NCBI GenBank assembly: GCA_946645685.1
Contig: CAMPCJ010000005.1
Span: 1-48,201 of the forward strand
Length of the DNA: 48,201 nt
Reading direction: 5' to 3'
DNA from: an uncultured Clostridia bacterium
GTDB lineage: Bacteria; Bacillota; Clostridia; Oscillospirales; SIG627
Shown here: in pieces, positions 37,963 through 47,341 of the stretch
Layout: every line of letters begins with the position of its first letter
How positions within the stretch are numbered: position 1 is the stretch's first letter
Made by a program: the position numbers and the translations under genes
The notes under the pieces: model-generated
Seen by the model: the letters and a program-made list of their open reading frames with translations, nothing else
Database searches by the model: none
Told to the model about the DNA's origin: nothing

Positions 37963-38226
37963 TTAGTCGGAAAAACCGGTGAGAATCAAATTGGAAAGCC
38001 CCTCAATAGCTTCCGCCTCATCCTCGCCGTCCGCGACGATGGTGATGCGGGTCCCCTTGGTGATCCCCAGGGAGAGAACGCCGAGCAAGCTCTTTGCATT
38101 GGCTTTTCTGTCGCCGTTTTCCACCCAGAGAGTACTCTTATAGTTGTTTGCCTTCTGGATGAAATAAGTGGCGGGTCTCGCATGCAAACCGACACTGTTT
38201 AAAATCGCAACTTCTTTTGAGATCAT
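37963..38226 (-). CDS. ptsH: HPr family phosphocarrier protein
   Basis: SVGLHARPATYF (His-15 site) and AKSLLGVLSLGI (Ser-46 region). Confidence 0.9.
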   Translation of the reverse strand: MISKEVAILNSVGLHARPATYFIQKANNYKSTLWVENGDRKANAKSLLGVLSLGITKGTRITIVADGEDEAEAIEGLSNLILTGFSD

Positions 38227-38277
38227 TTTTTGCTCCTATCCGAATGAATAAACGGTGACGAGAAAATGCTTTTCGTT

Positions 38278-38306
38278 ATTATAGCAAATGATAGTTAAAA
38301 ATGCAA
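38278..38306 (-). promoter_or_regulatory. Predicted promoter of the HPr gene (TTGCAT-N17-TATAAT, extended -10 TGC)
   Basis: Minus strand: TTGCAT ttttaactatcatttgc TATAAT. Confidence 0.75.
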
Positions 38307-38315
38307 GGTGTTTTT

Positions 38316-39599
38316 TTATTTTTCTTTTCCATCCTTTTCCGGTTCCCAGGAAAAGAGTCCCGCTTGAGACAAGGTCATGGCAAGGGCGTGTGACGCCGCC
38401 AGGTGGCGGATGAATCCGCGCTCCCCTTTTCCGTGACCGAGAACAAAGCGGCGCGCCGTTTCTCCGTTTTTCCCGGAAACGGCGATATAAACGGCTCCCA
38501 CCGGATCCCTCTCCGTTGCGCCGCCGGGTCCGGCGATCCCGGTAACGCCCACGCCGAAGTCGCTGCCGGTCAGAGCCCTGACGCCCTGCGCCATAGCGAC
38601 GGCACAGGCTTCGCTGTAAACGCCGTCACCGGAAAAGATCGACGGAGAAACCCCTAAAAGGCGCGTCTTCATCTCCTCGGAATAAGCGACGACGCCGCTT
38701 TTCAGAACGGCGGAAGAGCCGGGCACGTCCGTCAGGCGCTTGGCGAGCAGTCCCCCGGTACAGCTTTCCGCCGTAGCCACCGTCAAGCCGTTTCGGGCGA
38801 AGCGCTCTACCAGTACCTGCTCCAGCGTCGTTTTGCCGCTTCCGTAGCAAAAGCCCCCCAGATCCTTCAGCAGTCTTTGCTCGGCTTCACAAACAGCCTG
38901 CCGGGCTTCCTTACGGGTAGAACGGACAGCGGAAATATGCAGCTCCACCTCTCCCGTGCCGGCAAAGGGCGCCACGGCGGGGTCGGCGCCGTTTTTCAGA
39001 TCCTCGGGAATGTGCGTATCCAGTTCGGACTCGGTGATCCCGAAGAAGTGCAGAACGTCCACGCACCCTGCCATGCCGCTTTGCGCCGCCAGGCGGGGCA
39101 AGACCTGCTCCTCCATCAAGCGCTCCATTTCCCGGGGAACGCCGGGCAGGAGGATCAAAAGTTTCCCCTCCGTCTCCAGCCAGATCCCGGGGGCGGTGCC
39201 ATAATCGTTGGGCAACACCTCTGCGCCGTCGGGAACGTAAGCCTGCAGCAGGTTATTATCCGCCATGGCGCGCCCGCGACGGGCAAAAAAAGCGCGTATC
39301 CTGTCCGCCGTTTCCTCGTGAAAGACCAAAGACCGTCCCGTCGCTTCCGCCACAGCGTCGCGGGTCACGTCGTCATAGGTAGGCCCCAGCCCCCCGGTGA
39401 CGACGATCACGTCGCTCCGGGAAAGTGCCTTCTTCAGGCAGGCGGTCAAATGCGCCCGGTCGTCTCCGCAGGTTTGACGAAAAGAGGCGGAAAAACCGAT
39501 CTCCCGCAATTTGCGGGAGATCGAGGCGGCATTGGTATCGGTGATGAGTCCCCAGAGCAATTCCTCGCCCACGGAAAGGATCTCAAAAATCGGCATCAT
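38316..39599 (-). CDS. cinA: CinA family protein (competence/damage-inducible; MoaB-like plus nicotinamide-nucleotide amidase domains)
   Basis: VGEELLWGLITDTNA, VVTGGLGPTYDDVTRDAVA, LPGVPREM; C-terminal TVATAESCTGGLLAKRLTDVPGSSAV, GVTGIAGPGG. Confidence 0.95.
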   Translation of the reverse strand: MMPIFEILSVGEELLWGLITDTNAASISRKLREIGFSASFRQTCGDDRAHLTACLKKALSRSDVIVVTGGLGPTYDDVTRDAVAEATGRSLVFHEETADRIRAFFARRGRAMADNNLLQAYVPDGAEVLPNDYGTAPGIWLETEGKLLILLPGVPREMERLMEEQVLPRLAAQSGMAGCVDVLHFFGITESELDTHIPEDLKNGADPAVAPFAGTGEVELHISAVRSTRKEARQAVCEAEQRLLKDLGGFCYGSGKTTLEQVLVERFARNGLTVATAESCTGGLLAKRLTDVPGSSAVLKSGVVAYSEEMKTRLLGVSPSIFSGDGVYSEACAVAMAQGVRALTGSDFGVGVTGIAGPGGATERDPVGAVYIAVSGKNGETARRFVLGHGKGERGFIRHLAASHALAMTLSQAGLFSWEPEKDGKEK

Positions 39600-39614
39600 T
39601 CTACTCCTTATCCG

Positions 39615-40976
39615 CTATTCTTCGGGGACGGTCTCTTCGTTTTTCTCTACGGAAGGATCCGTCTCCCCGTCCTTCTTGGAAGGCTCCTCTTTGATCTCCG
39701 GCTGCTCGTCGGCTTTTTTCTTCTTATGCTTTTTCCTCTTGATAAAGCTGCGCAGGGAGAAGGAGCGGTTCTTGGCGGTATTGGCGCCCGTCGCCTCCTC
39801 GTGAGGCGGGAAGTTCGTGTAGTAAGCGGTATCCGAGGGCATTTCGCTGGATTCCAGCGAGGTGTTGACCAGCTTTCCGAAGCCGCGGTACAGAACGGTG
39901 AAGAACGGCACCGACAAAAGCATGCCCCACAAGCCGAACAAGCCGCCGCCCACCGTGAGGGCGATCATCACCCAGAAGCCGGAAAGACCCGTGGCTTTGC
40001 CCAGGATCTTGGGCCCGATGACGTTGCCGTCCAGCTGTTGGATGACCACGATCATAATGATGAAGGGAATGACCTTCACCGGCTCGATCAAGAGGAGCAA
40101 AAAGCCGTTGATCACACCGCCGATGATGGGGCCGAACATGGGGATGATGTTGGTAATGCCGACGATGACGGCGAACAGTCCGGCAAAGGGGATCTTGAAG
40201 ATCAGAAACACCACGTAGCTCAAAAGCCCGATGATGAAGCTGTCTAAGATCTTGCCGCTGATAAAGTTGCCCACGGTCTCGTTGGTATCTCTGCCGAACA
40301 GCACGATCCGGGTGGCGGTGCTTTTCCGGAACAGGGTATAGACGACTTTTTTCAGCCGGGCGATGAGATTCTCCTTATCAAAGAGCATATAGATGGACAG
40401 GAAAACGCCGAAGATCAAAGAGCCCAGTACGGTACCGATGCTCTTGATGAAGGAGAAAACGTCCTCCAGCCGGGGCGTGATCTTTCCCGCCAGTTCGCTG
40501 ACCGTTTGGGTGAGCTTGGGGGTGACCTCCTCCAGGGCACGCTGAAAGGTGGTATTGCCCGTCCACCGCTCCCACTTTTCCGAAAGCCCCCGGAACCATT
40601 CGGCGGAACTGTTGATATAAGTCGTTATATTGTTGCCCAACTCCCGGACGCTGTCCACCGCCTGAGGCACGATGATCGCCACGATGGCAGTGACCACCAG
40701 CCCGGCAAAGATGTAGGTGAAGATCAACGCCACCACACGAATGCCTTTGGTGGGCTTCTCCTTTTTCCGCATCTTGCAAAACAGGAGAAGGAAAAGCTCC
40801 ATGACGGGATTTAAAAGATAAGCGATGATAAACCCGTACAAAACGGGGTTTAAAACTTTGATGATCCCGCCCAGCCAACCGAAGACCTGCGAAAAATGTT
40901 CTAAGATAAAATAGAACAGGATGCAGGACGCGATCAGGAAAAACAGGCGGAAATACTCTCTTCCGTTCTTTTTCAT
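39615..40976 (-). CDS. AI-2E family transporter (PerM/YtvI-like membrane protein)
   Basis: Multi-TM; GVINGFLLLLIEPVKVIPFIIMIVVIQQLDGNVIGPKILG signature; Lys-rich then acidic C-terminal tail. Confidence 0.9.
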   Translation of the reverse strand: MKKNGREYFRLFFLIASCILFYFILEHFSQVFGWLGGIIKVLNPVLYGFIIAYLLNPVMELFLLLFCKMRKKEKPTKGIRVVALIFTYIFAGLVVTAIVAIIVPQAVDSVRELGNNITTYINSSAEWFRGLSEKWERWTGNTTFQRALEEVTPKLTQTVSELAGKITPRLEDVFSFIKSIGTVLGSLIFGVFLSIYMLFDKENLIARLKKVVYTLFRKSTATRIVLFGRDTNETVGNFISGKILDSFIIGLLSYVVFLIFKIPFAGLFAVIVGITNIIPMFGPIIGGVINGFLLLLIEPVKVIPFIIMIVVIQQLDGNVIGPKILGKATGLSGFWVMIALTVGGGLFGLWGMLLSVPFFTVLYRGFGKLVNTSLESSEMPSDTAYYTNFPPHEEATGANTAKNRSFSLRSFIKRKKHKKKKADEQPEIKEEPSKKDGETDPSVEKNEETVPEE

Positions 40977-41019
40977 ACGTCTCTCTCCATCCGGGCGCCT
41001 GCCGCGCCCTTGCGGTTAA

Positions 41020-42420
41020 TCAGGCTCTGTGCCACTTGGGACCCAGGGGCGTATCTTCAAGGACGATCCCCTGCTCGGCAAGACTTGCCCGGATCTCATC
41101 CGCGCGGGCGTAGTTCTTTTCTTTCTTGGCGGCGCTCCTTTCAGCCAAAAGCGCCTCGATCGCCTCATCCGAAAGCCCTTCCGCCTGCGCCGCCGGCTTC
41201 AGGAAGCCCAGAAGTCCCGCGATCTCCTCGTAAAACGCCAGCGCCTTTTCCAGCGCGGCGCGGCTGCGGGGCGTTTGCGTGTATACGTTGATGTCCTTCA
41301 CCGCGTCGAACAGTGCCGCCAGACCGTCCGCGGTATTCAGGTCATCGTCCATGGCGGTGATAAACTGCTCCCGACGCTCATCCAGCTTGGCGAAAAACGC
41401 TTCGTCCTCCGCGCCGATCTCGCCGTTCCCCGCCATTTTCAGTTGATACCGCAGGTTGTCCTCACAGTTATGAAGACGCTGAACGGCGTTCTGCGCCTGC
41501 TCCATGATCTCCCCGGAAAAATTCACCGGATTGCGGTAGTGGGCTGAGAGGATGAAGTAGCGGATGGCGGGATAGCCGTATTTCTTTGCGGCGTCCCGGA
41601 CGGTGAAGAAGTTGCCTTCCGATTTGCTCATCTTCTTGTTGTCCACGTTGATGAAGCCGTTATGCACCCAGAAACGGGCGAAGGGAACGCCGAAAGCGCC
41701 CTCGGATTGCGCGATCTCGTTCTCGTGATGGGGGAAGGTCAGATCCACACCGCCGCAGTGGATATCAATGGTCTTGCCCAGGTAGCGGTCTACCATGGCG
41801 GAGCATTCGATGTGCCAGCCGGGACGTCCCTTGCCCCAGGGCGAATCCCACCAGGGCTCGCCGGGCTTGGCAGCTTTCCAAAGGGCGAAATCCAGCGGGT
41901 CGCGCTTGATCTCGGAAACGTCCACCCGGGCGCCGCTTTCCAGATCGTCCACGTTTTTCCCGGAAAGCTTCCCGTACTCCTTGTAGGCGCGGGTGGCGAA
42001 ATACACGTCCCCTTGGGATTCGTACGCCATCCCCTTATCCACCAGGATGGAAATGATACGGATGATGTCGTCCATATTCTCCGTCGCCCGGGGATGGACG
42101 GTGGCGGGACGGACGCCCAGCCCTTCCGCATCCACGAAGTATTCCTTGATATAGCGATCCGCCACTTCCCGGACGGTGCAGTTTTCCTCGTTGGCACGGC
42201 GTATCATCTTGTCGTCGATGTCCGTAAAGTTCTGAACAAAATCCACGGTGTCGCCCCGATACTCCAGATAGCGGCGGAGCATATCGAAGGTCACAAAGCA
42301 CCGGGCGTTGCCGATGTGAAAGAAATTATAGACGGTGGGGCCGCAGGCGTACATCCGCACGTGGCGATCCTTTTCTTGGAGTTCTTCTTTTTTTCCGTTG
42401 AGATCATTAAAGAGTTTCAT
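41020..42420 (-). CDS. cysS: Cysteine--tRNA ligase
   Basis: RMYACGPTVYNFFHIGNARCFV, GWHIECSAM, HCGGVDLTFPHHENEIAQSEG, KMSKSEGNF; start refined to ATG at 42420. Confidence 0.96.
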   Translation of the reverse strand: MKLFNDLNGKKEELQEKDRHVRMYACGPTVYNFFHIGNARCFVTFDMLRRYLEYRGDTVDFVQNFTDIDDKMIRRANEENCTVREVADRYIKEYFVDAEGLGVRPATVHPRATENMDDIIRIISILVDKGMAYESQGDVYFATRAYKEYGKLSGKNVDDLESGARVDVSEIKRDPLDFALWKAAKPGEPWWDSPWGKGRPGWHIECSAMVDRYLGKTIDIHCGGVDLTFPHHENEIAQSEGAFGVPFARFWVHNGFINVDNKKMSKSEGNFFTVRDAAKKYGYPAIRYFILSAHYRNPVNFSGEIMEQAQNAVQRLHNCEDNLRYQLKMAGNGEIGAEDEAFFAKLDERREQFITAMDDDLNTADGLAALFDAVKDINVYTQTPRSRAALEKALAFYEEIAGLLGFLKPAAQAEGLSDEAIEALLAERSAAKKEKNYARADEIRASLAEQGIVLEDTPLGPKWHRA

Positions 42421-42438
42421 AGGACACCTTTCCAAAAA

Positions 42439-43053
42439 TCACTTCCGGGGATCGATGGCGCTTCGATAGGTTTTGAGATAATCGATGCCGGACAAAATGG
42501 TCATGACCGTCATCAGGATCAGCGTGATCCAGGTCAGAACGCGCCATTCCCGGCAAAAGGGGATAAAGCAGAAAACCACGGGCTCCAAAATGGCGGTGCC
42601 CACCCAGGCGCATTGGGTGCCGGTCTTCATTTTACCCAGAATAGACGCCGCAACCACGGTCTTCTCCTCCCCGGAGACGATCACCAGCCGGAGAGAGGTC
42701 ACCGCCAGCTCCCGCAGGATGACGATGAGCCCCGCCGCCACGGTGACGTAGTGAAGGGCGCCGGGTTGACGGTACATATCCGATGAGACAAGTCCCAGGA
42801 TGGCGGCGAAGATCATAAACTTATCCGCCAGGGGATCCAGGAACTTGCCGAAATTGGTAACAAGGTTCCGGGAGCGCGCGATCTTGCCGTCGAAGAAATC
42901 GGTGACGGCGGTACCGATGAAGAAGACGCCCGCCAAAAGGCGGGAAACCACCTCGCCCCAGATCCCGGGCAAGGGCAGGCGCCACATGATGAATACAAAG
43001 AAGACAGGTACCAAAAGGACGCGCATCAGGGTGAGCCGATTGGGTAAATTCAT
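42439..43053 (-). CDS. pgsA: CDP-diacylglycerol--glycerol-3-phosphate 3-phosphatidyltransferase
   Basis: MNLPNRLTLMRVLLVPVF; CDP-alcohol phosphotransferase motif TDFFDGKIARSRNLVTNFGKFLDPLADK. Confidence 0.95.
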   Translation of the reverse strand: MNLPNRLTLMRVLLVPVFFVFIMWRLPLPGIWGEVVSRLLAGVFFIGTAVTDFFDGKIARSRNLVTNFGKFLDPLADKFMIFAAILGLVSSDMYRQPGALHYVTVAAGLIVILRELAVTSLRLVIVSGEEKTVVAASILGKMKTGTQCAWVGTAILEPVVFCFIPFCREWRVLTWITLILMTVMTILSGIDYLKTYRSAIDPRK

Positions 43054-43054
43054 C

Positions 43055-44383
43055 TCAGCGAACTTCCTTTCCGACTAAATCATATTCCATGGACTCCGTG
43101 ATCTTGACAGAAACGAAGTGCCCGGGCTCGGGCTTTCTCCCGGAGGAGAACCAGACCAGACCGTCGATCTCCGGCGCGTGAAACTCGCTTCTGCCCCAAA
43201 ACCGCCCGGAAACGGGGTCGTACCCCTCGCACAAAACGGGGAGCGTTTTGCCCACAAAGCTTTTGTTATAGGCTTCGGAAACGTCCATCTGCGCCCGCAT
43301 CACGCCGTCCAGCCGGGTATCCTTCAGCTTTTGGGAGATCTGTCGATCCATGCCGTAGGCGGGGGTACCCTCCTCCCGGGAATAAGCGAAGGCGCCCAGG
43401 CGCTCAAACTTTGCTTCTTTGATAAAACGGATCAGTTCACCGTAATCCCGCTCCCGCTCGCCGGGGAATCCCACCATCACGGTGGTACGCAGGGCGATAC
43501 CGGGCACGCCCGCTCTCAACCGGGCGACGGCATCCCGCACCACTTGGGCGCCGCCGTGGCGGTTCATCCGCTGTAAAACGTCTTCGGAGATATGCTGGAT
43601 GGGCAGATCCATATAGCGGCAGATCTTTTCGTGAGTCGCCATAACGCGGATCAATTCGTCGGTGATCTTGTCGGGATAGCAGTACATCAGGCGGATCCAC
43701 CGGAAGCCGAACGCGTCGTCGCACAGCTTTTCGCAAAGCTCCGAAAGGGCGTATCGACCATAGAGATCCATTCCGTAGCGGGTCGTATCCTGCGCGATGA
43801 GGATGATCTCCTTCACGCCCAATTCCGAAAGGGTCTTCGCTTCCGCCAGTATGTTTTCCATGGGGCGGGAGCGGAAGGCGCCCCGGATCTCCGGAATGGC
43901 GCAAAATGCGCACCGGTTGCTGCAGCCCTCGGCGATCCGCAGATACGCGTATCCCTCGTGGGTGAGGACGCGATCGCCCTCCAGCGCCAATTTCTCCGGG
44001 GCGGAGTGGCAATAAAACCTCTCCCCCGCCAGCACCTTCTCAATGGCTTGGCAGATCTTGTCCTGTTCCCCCAGGGAAAGGGCGGCGTCCACCTCGGGCA
44101 GATCCTTCTTCACCTGCTCCATATAGCGCTGCGCCATACAGCCGGTGACGATGATGCCCTTTAACTTGCCGTTTTCCTTCAGCCACGCCAGATCCAGAAT
44201 GCTTTCGATCCCCTCGGATTTGGCGCTGTTGATGAAAGCGCAGGTGTTGACGATCATCACGTCGGCTTCGGTGTCGTCGCTCACCAGCTCGTAGCCGGCG
44301 GCGGCGACCCGGGACAGCATGATCTCACAGTCCACCTCGTTCTTGGGGCAACCCAGAGATAAAAAACCAATTTTCGCTTTCAA
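43055..44383 (-). CDS. rimO: 30S ribosomal protein S12 methylthiotransferase RimO
   Basis: KIGFLSLGCPKNEVDCEIML, VNTCAFINSAKSEGIE, EGCSNRCAFCAIPEIRG, C-terminal TRAM. Likely TTG start at 44383 with GGGAGGA 6-7 nt upstream. Confidence 0.94.
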   Translation of the reverse strand: MKAKIGFLSLGCPKNEVDCEIMLSRVAAAGYELVSDDTEADVMIVNTCAFINSAKSEGIESILDLAWLKENGKLKGIIVTGCMAQRYMEQVKKDLPEVDAALSLGEQDKICQAIEKVLAGERFYCHSAPEKLALEGDRVLTHEGYAYLRIAEGCSNRCAFCAIPEIRGAFRSRPMENILAEAKTLSELGVKEIILIAQDTTRYGMDLYGRYALSELCEKLCDDAFGFRWIRLMYCYPDKITDELIRVMATHEKICRYMDLPIQHISEDVLQRMNRHGGAQVVRDAVARLRAGVPGIALRTTVMVGFPGERERDYGELIRFIKEAKFERLGAFAYSREEGTPAYGMDRQISQKLKDTRLDGVMRAQMDVSEAYNKSFVGKTLPVLCEGYDPVSGRFWGRSEFHAPEIDGLVWFSSGRKPEPGHFVSVKITESMEYDLVGKEVR

Positions 44384-44892
44384 GTCTGATCCTCCCAATC
44401 GGAGTCACTTTCATCCCGCCCGCGGCGCAGGCGCTCTATGGCGGAAAAGGACGAAGCACTGTCATACCCCGCCCGGGCAAGACGGCCGGCGAGTTTTTTT
44501 CTGCCAGCCGGGTCAGACGCCAGGACGGCGGCGCCGGGAACGGTCTTCAAAAATCGGTCGGCGCGGGCGTCATAATCGATCTTCCGCGCCAGCGCCGCTT
44601 CCACGTACGCGGGGGAAAACAGACGGCGGCGCAGTTCCTCCCGGATCCGCCGCGGCCCGAACATACGGGCGTCCAAGCGGCGGACGGCGGCGCGCAGGGT
44701 GCGTTTATCGTCCAGCAGTCCCTGCTCCCGCAGGATGGCGATCACCCGGGCGGCGATCTCCGGCGAAAAACCGGTGGAAGCGCGGCGGGGGTCGGTCAGA
44801 TACTTCTCCATTTCCCCCACGGTCAAGTCGCTGTACTCCACCCGAGCCACGGCGCGCTGCAGGGGCAGTTTCAGCTCCTGCGGGATCTCCAT
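44380..44892 (-). CDS. recX: RecX-like regulatory protein
   Basis: Small helical protein with RecX-type repeats (YSDLTVGEMEKYLTD..., RMFGPRRIREELRRRLFSPAYVEAAL); near recA. Confidence 0.75.
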   Translation of the reverse strand: MEIPQELKLPLQRAVARVEYSDLTVGEMEKYLTDPRRASTGFSPEIAARVIAILREQGLLDDKRTLRAAVRRLDARMFGPRRIREELRRRLFSPAYVEAALARKIDYDARADRFLKTVPGAAVLASDPAGRKKLAGRLARAGYDSASSFSAIERLRRGRDESDSDWEDQT

Positions 44893-46064
44893 CAGCGCAA
44901 GCCCTGCTTCTTCAGGAGCAGATCGATCTTTTCGCTGGGATCGATGATGTTGGTGACGGAGAGATTGTGATTCAAGGCGGCGATGATGTACGCCACGTAC
45001 TTGGAGCAGTCCACCTCGTAGAACCAGGGCTTCGCCCGGGTCTCCGGGGAAACGTAGGTGAGGTTGGTGCCGAAAACGCCGTGGAGCACGCCGTCTTCCA
45101 CCGCCTTGTCAATGCGCTCATAGCCCGCGGTGAAAATGGCGTAAGTGGAATAGGCGTAGATGTGACGCGCCTTGCGGCGCTTCAGCTCGTAGGCGATGTC
45201 CAGAAGGGAGTCGCCGGAGGCGATGATATCGTCCGCGATGAACACGTCCTTCCCTTCCACGGATTCACCCAGGTACTCGTGGGCGACGATGGGGTTGCGG
45301 CCGTTGACTACCTTGGAGTAGTCGCGGCGCTTATAGAACATACCCATATTCACGCCCAGAACGGAGGCGTAATACATATTGCGGTTGATGGCGCCCTCGT
45401 CCGGGCTGACCACCATGAAATTCTCCTTGGAGGGACGGAAATTCGGGAAAACACGGAACATACATTTCAGCACCTGGTAATACGGCATAAAGTTGTCCAC
45501 GCCCATCAGAGGAACGGCATTCTGAACACGGGGATCGTGGGCGTCGAACGCCACCAGGTTCTTCACCTTCATCGCCTGAAGCTCTTGAAGGGCAAATGCG
45601 CAGTCCAGAGATTCCCGGTAGCTGCGGCGGTGCTGACGGCCGCCGTAGAGCATCGGCATGATGACGCTGTAGCGATACGCTTTGCCGGAGGTCGCCTGGA
45701 TGATGCGCTTCAGATCCTGATAGTGGTCGTCGGAGGACATGTGATTTTTCTGCCCGAACATATCATAGGTCACGGAATAGTTACCCACATCCACCAGACA
45801 AAACAGATCGTCGCCCCGAACGGATTCATAAATAATGCCCTTGGCTTCGCCGGAGGTGAAGCGGGGACAGTCCGCGTCCATCAGGAAGGACTCGAAATCC
45901 CATCCTGCAGCCTTGGACCAATTGACCAGATAATAGTCTACTTTTTTCGCCAGCTCTTCCGTGCCTTTCAAGGCGATGATCTTCAAGGGGGCGACGCGGT
46001 CCTGCTCGGCAAAGATCTCTTCGCAGGTGTATCTCTTTTCGGGGCTCATGATCATGGTGTTCAC
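44892..46064 (-). CDS. prs: Ribose-phosphate pyrophosphokinase (divergent PRPP synthetase-like)
   Basis: YGGRQHRRSYRESLDC, VSPDEGAINRN, MFYKRRDYS, and DVFIADDIIASGDSLLDIA (PRPP-binding loop). Confidence 0.8.
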   Translation of the reverse strand: MNTMIMSPEKRYTCEEIFAEQDRVAPLKIIALKGTEELAKKVDYYLVNWSKAAGWDFESFLMDADCPRFTSGEAKGIIYESVRGDDLFCLVDVGNYSVTYDMFGQKNHMSSDDHYQDLKRIIQATSGKAYRYSVIMPMLYGGRQHRRSYRESLDCAFALQELQAMKVKNLVAFDAHDPRVQNAVPLMGVDNFMPYYQVLKCMFRVFPNFRPSKENFMVVSPDEGAINRNMYYASVLGVNMGMFYKRRDYSKVVNGRNPIVAHEYLGESVEGKDVFIADDIIASGDSLLDIAYELKRRKARHIYAYSTYAIFTAGYERIDKAVEDGVLHGVFGTNLTYVSPETRAKPWFYEVDCSKYVAYIIAALNHNLSVTNIIDPSEKIDLLLKKQGLR

Positions 46065-46113
46065 CGTTCCTTATGTTATTCAGATTTGTTGAAAACGTCC
46101 TATGTGCGGTCGG

Positions 46114-47238
46114 TCAGTTCAGACCGTCCAGATCCAGCTCATCATCTTCCTCCTCTTCCTCCCCGTCGAACAGGGATTCGGAGCTCACCGGCTTTTCCGG
46201 GTCGTCCTTGGAGCGGGCGATGACTTTGGCGGCGATCTCCTCGGAGATATCCCCGTGTTCCTTCAGGAAGATACGCAGATTTTCTTTGCCCTGCGCCACC
46301 CGGGTCCCGTCGTAGGAGAACCAGGAGCCGCTCTTTTCGATGATGCCCATTTCCACGGCGAGATCGATGATCTCATTCTCCCGGGAAATGCCCTGCCCGT
46401 AGAGGATATCAAATTCCGCCACGTGGAAGGGGGGCGCCACTTTGTTTTTCGCCACCTTGCACTTGATGTGGTTGCCGACGATCTCGCCCTTGTCCTTCAG
46501 CTGTTCGCCCTTCCGCACGTCGATCCGGACGGAGGAGTAGAAGCGAAGGGCTCTGCCGCCGGTGGTAACTTCCGGGTTGCCGTACAAAACGCCCACTTTT
46601 TCCCGGAGCTGATTGATGAAGATGAACGCGCAGCGGCTCTTGGCAATGGCGCCGTTGAGCTTCCGGAGCGCCTGGCTCATCAGCCGGGCGTGGGCGCCGA
46701 CGAAGTTCTGCCCCATCTCCCCTTCGATCTCACTGCGGGGGGTCAGGGCGGCGACGGAGTCCACCACCACCACGTCGATGGCGTTGGAACGCACCAGCGC
46801 CTCCGCGATATCCAGGGCATCTTCCCCGCTGTCGGGCTGGGAAACGAGAAGCTCGTCCACGTTGACGCCCAAGGCGCGGGCATACACGGGATCCAGCGCG
46901 TGCTCCGCGTCGATGAAAGCGGCGGAGCCGCCTTCCTTCTGCGCCGCGGCGATCACGTGGAGCGCCACGGTGGTCTTACCGGAGGACTCCGGCCCGTAGA
47001 TCTCGGTGATGCGTCCCCGGGGGATGCCGCCGATGCCCAGCGCCAGATCCAGCGTCAGGGAGCCGGTGGAAATGGCACTGACGTTCATGTGGGCATTCTC
47101 ACCCAGTTTCATAATGCTCCCGGGCCCGAATTTTTTCGTGATCATGCCCAGCGCCGTATTGAGGGCTTTTTTCTTGTCAAGGACCTCTTCGCCCGCCGGA
47201 GCGGGTGCGGTTTTCTTCGCCTTGGAAGCGGTTGCCAT
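46114..47238 (-). CDS. recA: Recombinase RecA
   Basis: [64 protein letters not shown]; start refined to ATG at 47238 after GGAGGAG. Confidence 0.98.
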   Translation of the reverse strand: MATASKAKKTAPAPAGEEVLDKKKALNTALGMITKKFGPGSIMKLGENAHMNVSAISTGSLTLDLALGIGGIPRGRITEIYGPESSGKTTVALHVIAAAQKEGGSAAFIDAEHALDPVYARALGVNVDELLVSQPDSGEDALDIAEALVRSNAIDVVVVDSVAALTPRSEIEGEMGQNFVGAHARLMSQALRKLNGAIAKSRCAFIFINQLREKVGVLYGNPEVTTGGRALRFYSSVRIDVRKGEQLKDKGEIVGNHIKCKVAKNKVAPPFHVAEFDILYGQGISRENEIIDLAVEMGIIEKSGSWFSYDGTRVAQGKENLRIFLKEHGDISEEIAAKVIARSKDDPEKPVSSESLFDGEEEEEDDELDLDGLN

Positions 47239-47272
47239 GTCGTACTCCTCCAAAATATTTATTAGTAATTAT

Positions 47273-47301
47273 AATATATCATAGTATTATACGGAATGCA
47301 A
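47273..47301 (-). promoter_or_regulatory. Predicted recA promoter (TTGCAT-N17-TATATT, extended -10 TGA)
   Basis: Minus strand: TTGCAT tccgtataatactatga TATATT. Confidence 0.65.
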
Positions 47302-47341
47302 GGGATTTTTCGGGATCCGTGCCGCTTTTTCCGAGAAAAGG

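Noticed and set aside
36721-38202. 493-aa plus-strand ORF
   Set aside because: Antisense to uvrC and the HPr gene, crossing their terminator; no family resemblance.
38877-40247. 456-aa plus-strand ORF with His/Asp-rich end
   Set aside because: Antisense to cinA and the AI-2E family gene; composition reflects the complementary codons.
44319-46223. 634-aa plus-strand ORF
   Set aside because: Antisense to recX and prs, low-complexity composition, no recognisable domain or RBS; the minus-strand genes are clearly real.
46102-47265. 387-aa plus-strand ORF
   Set aside because: Exact antisense shadow of recA.
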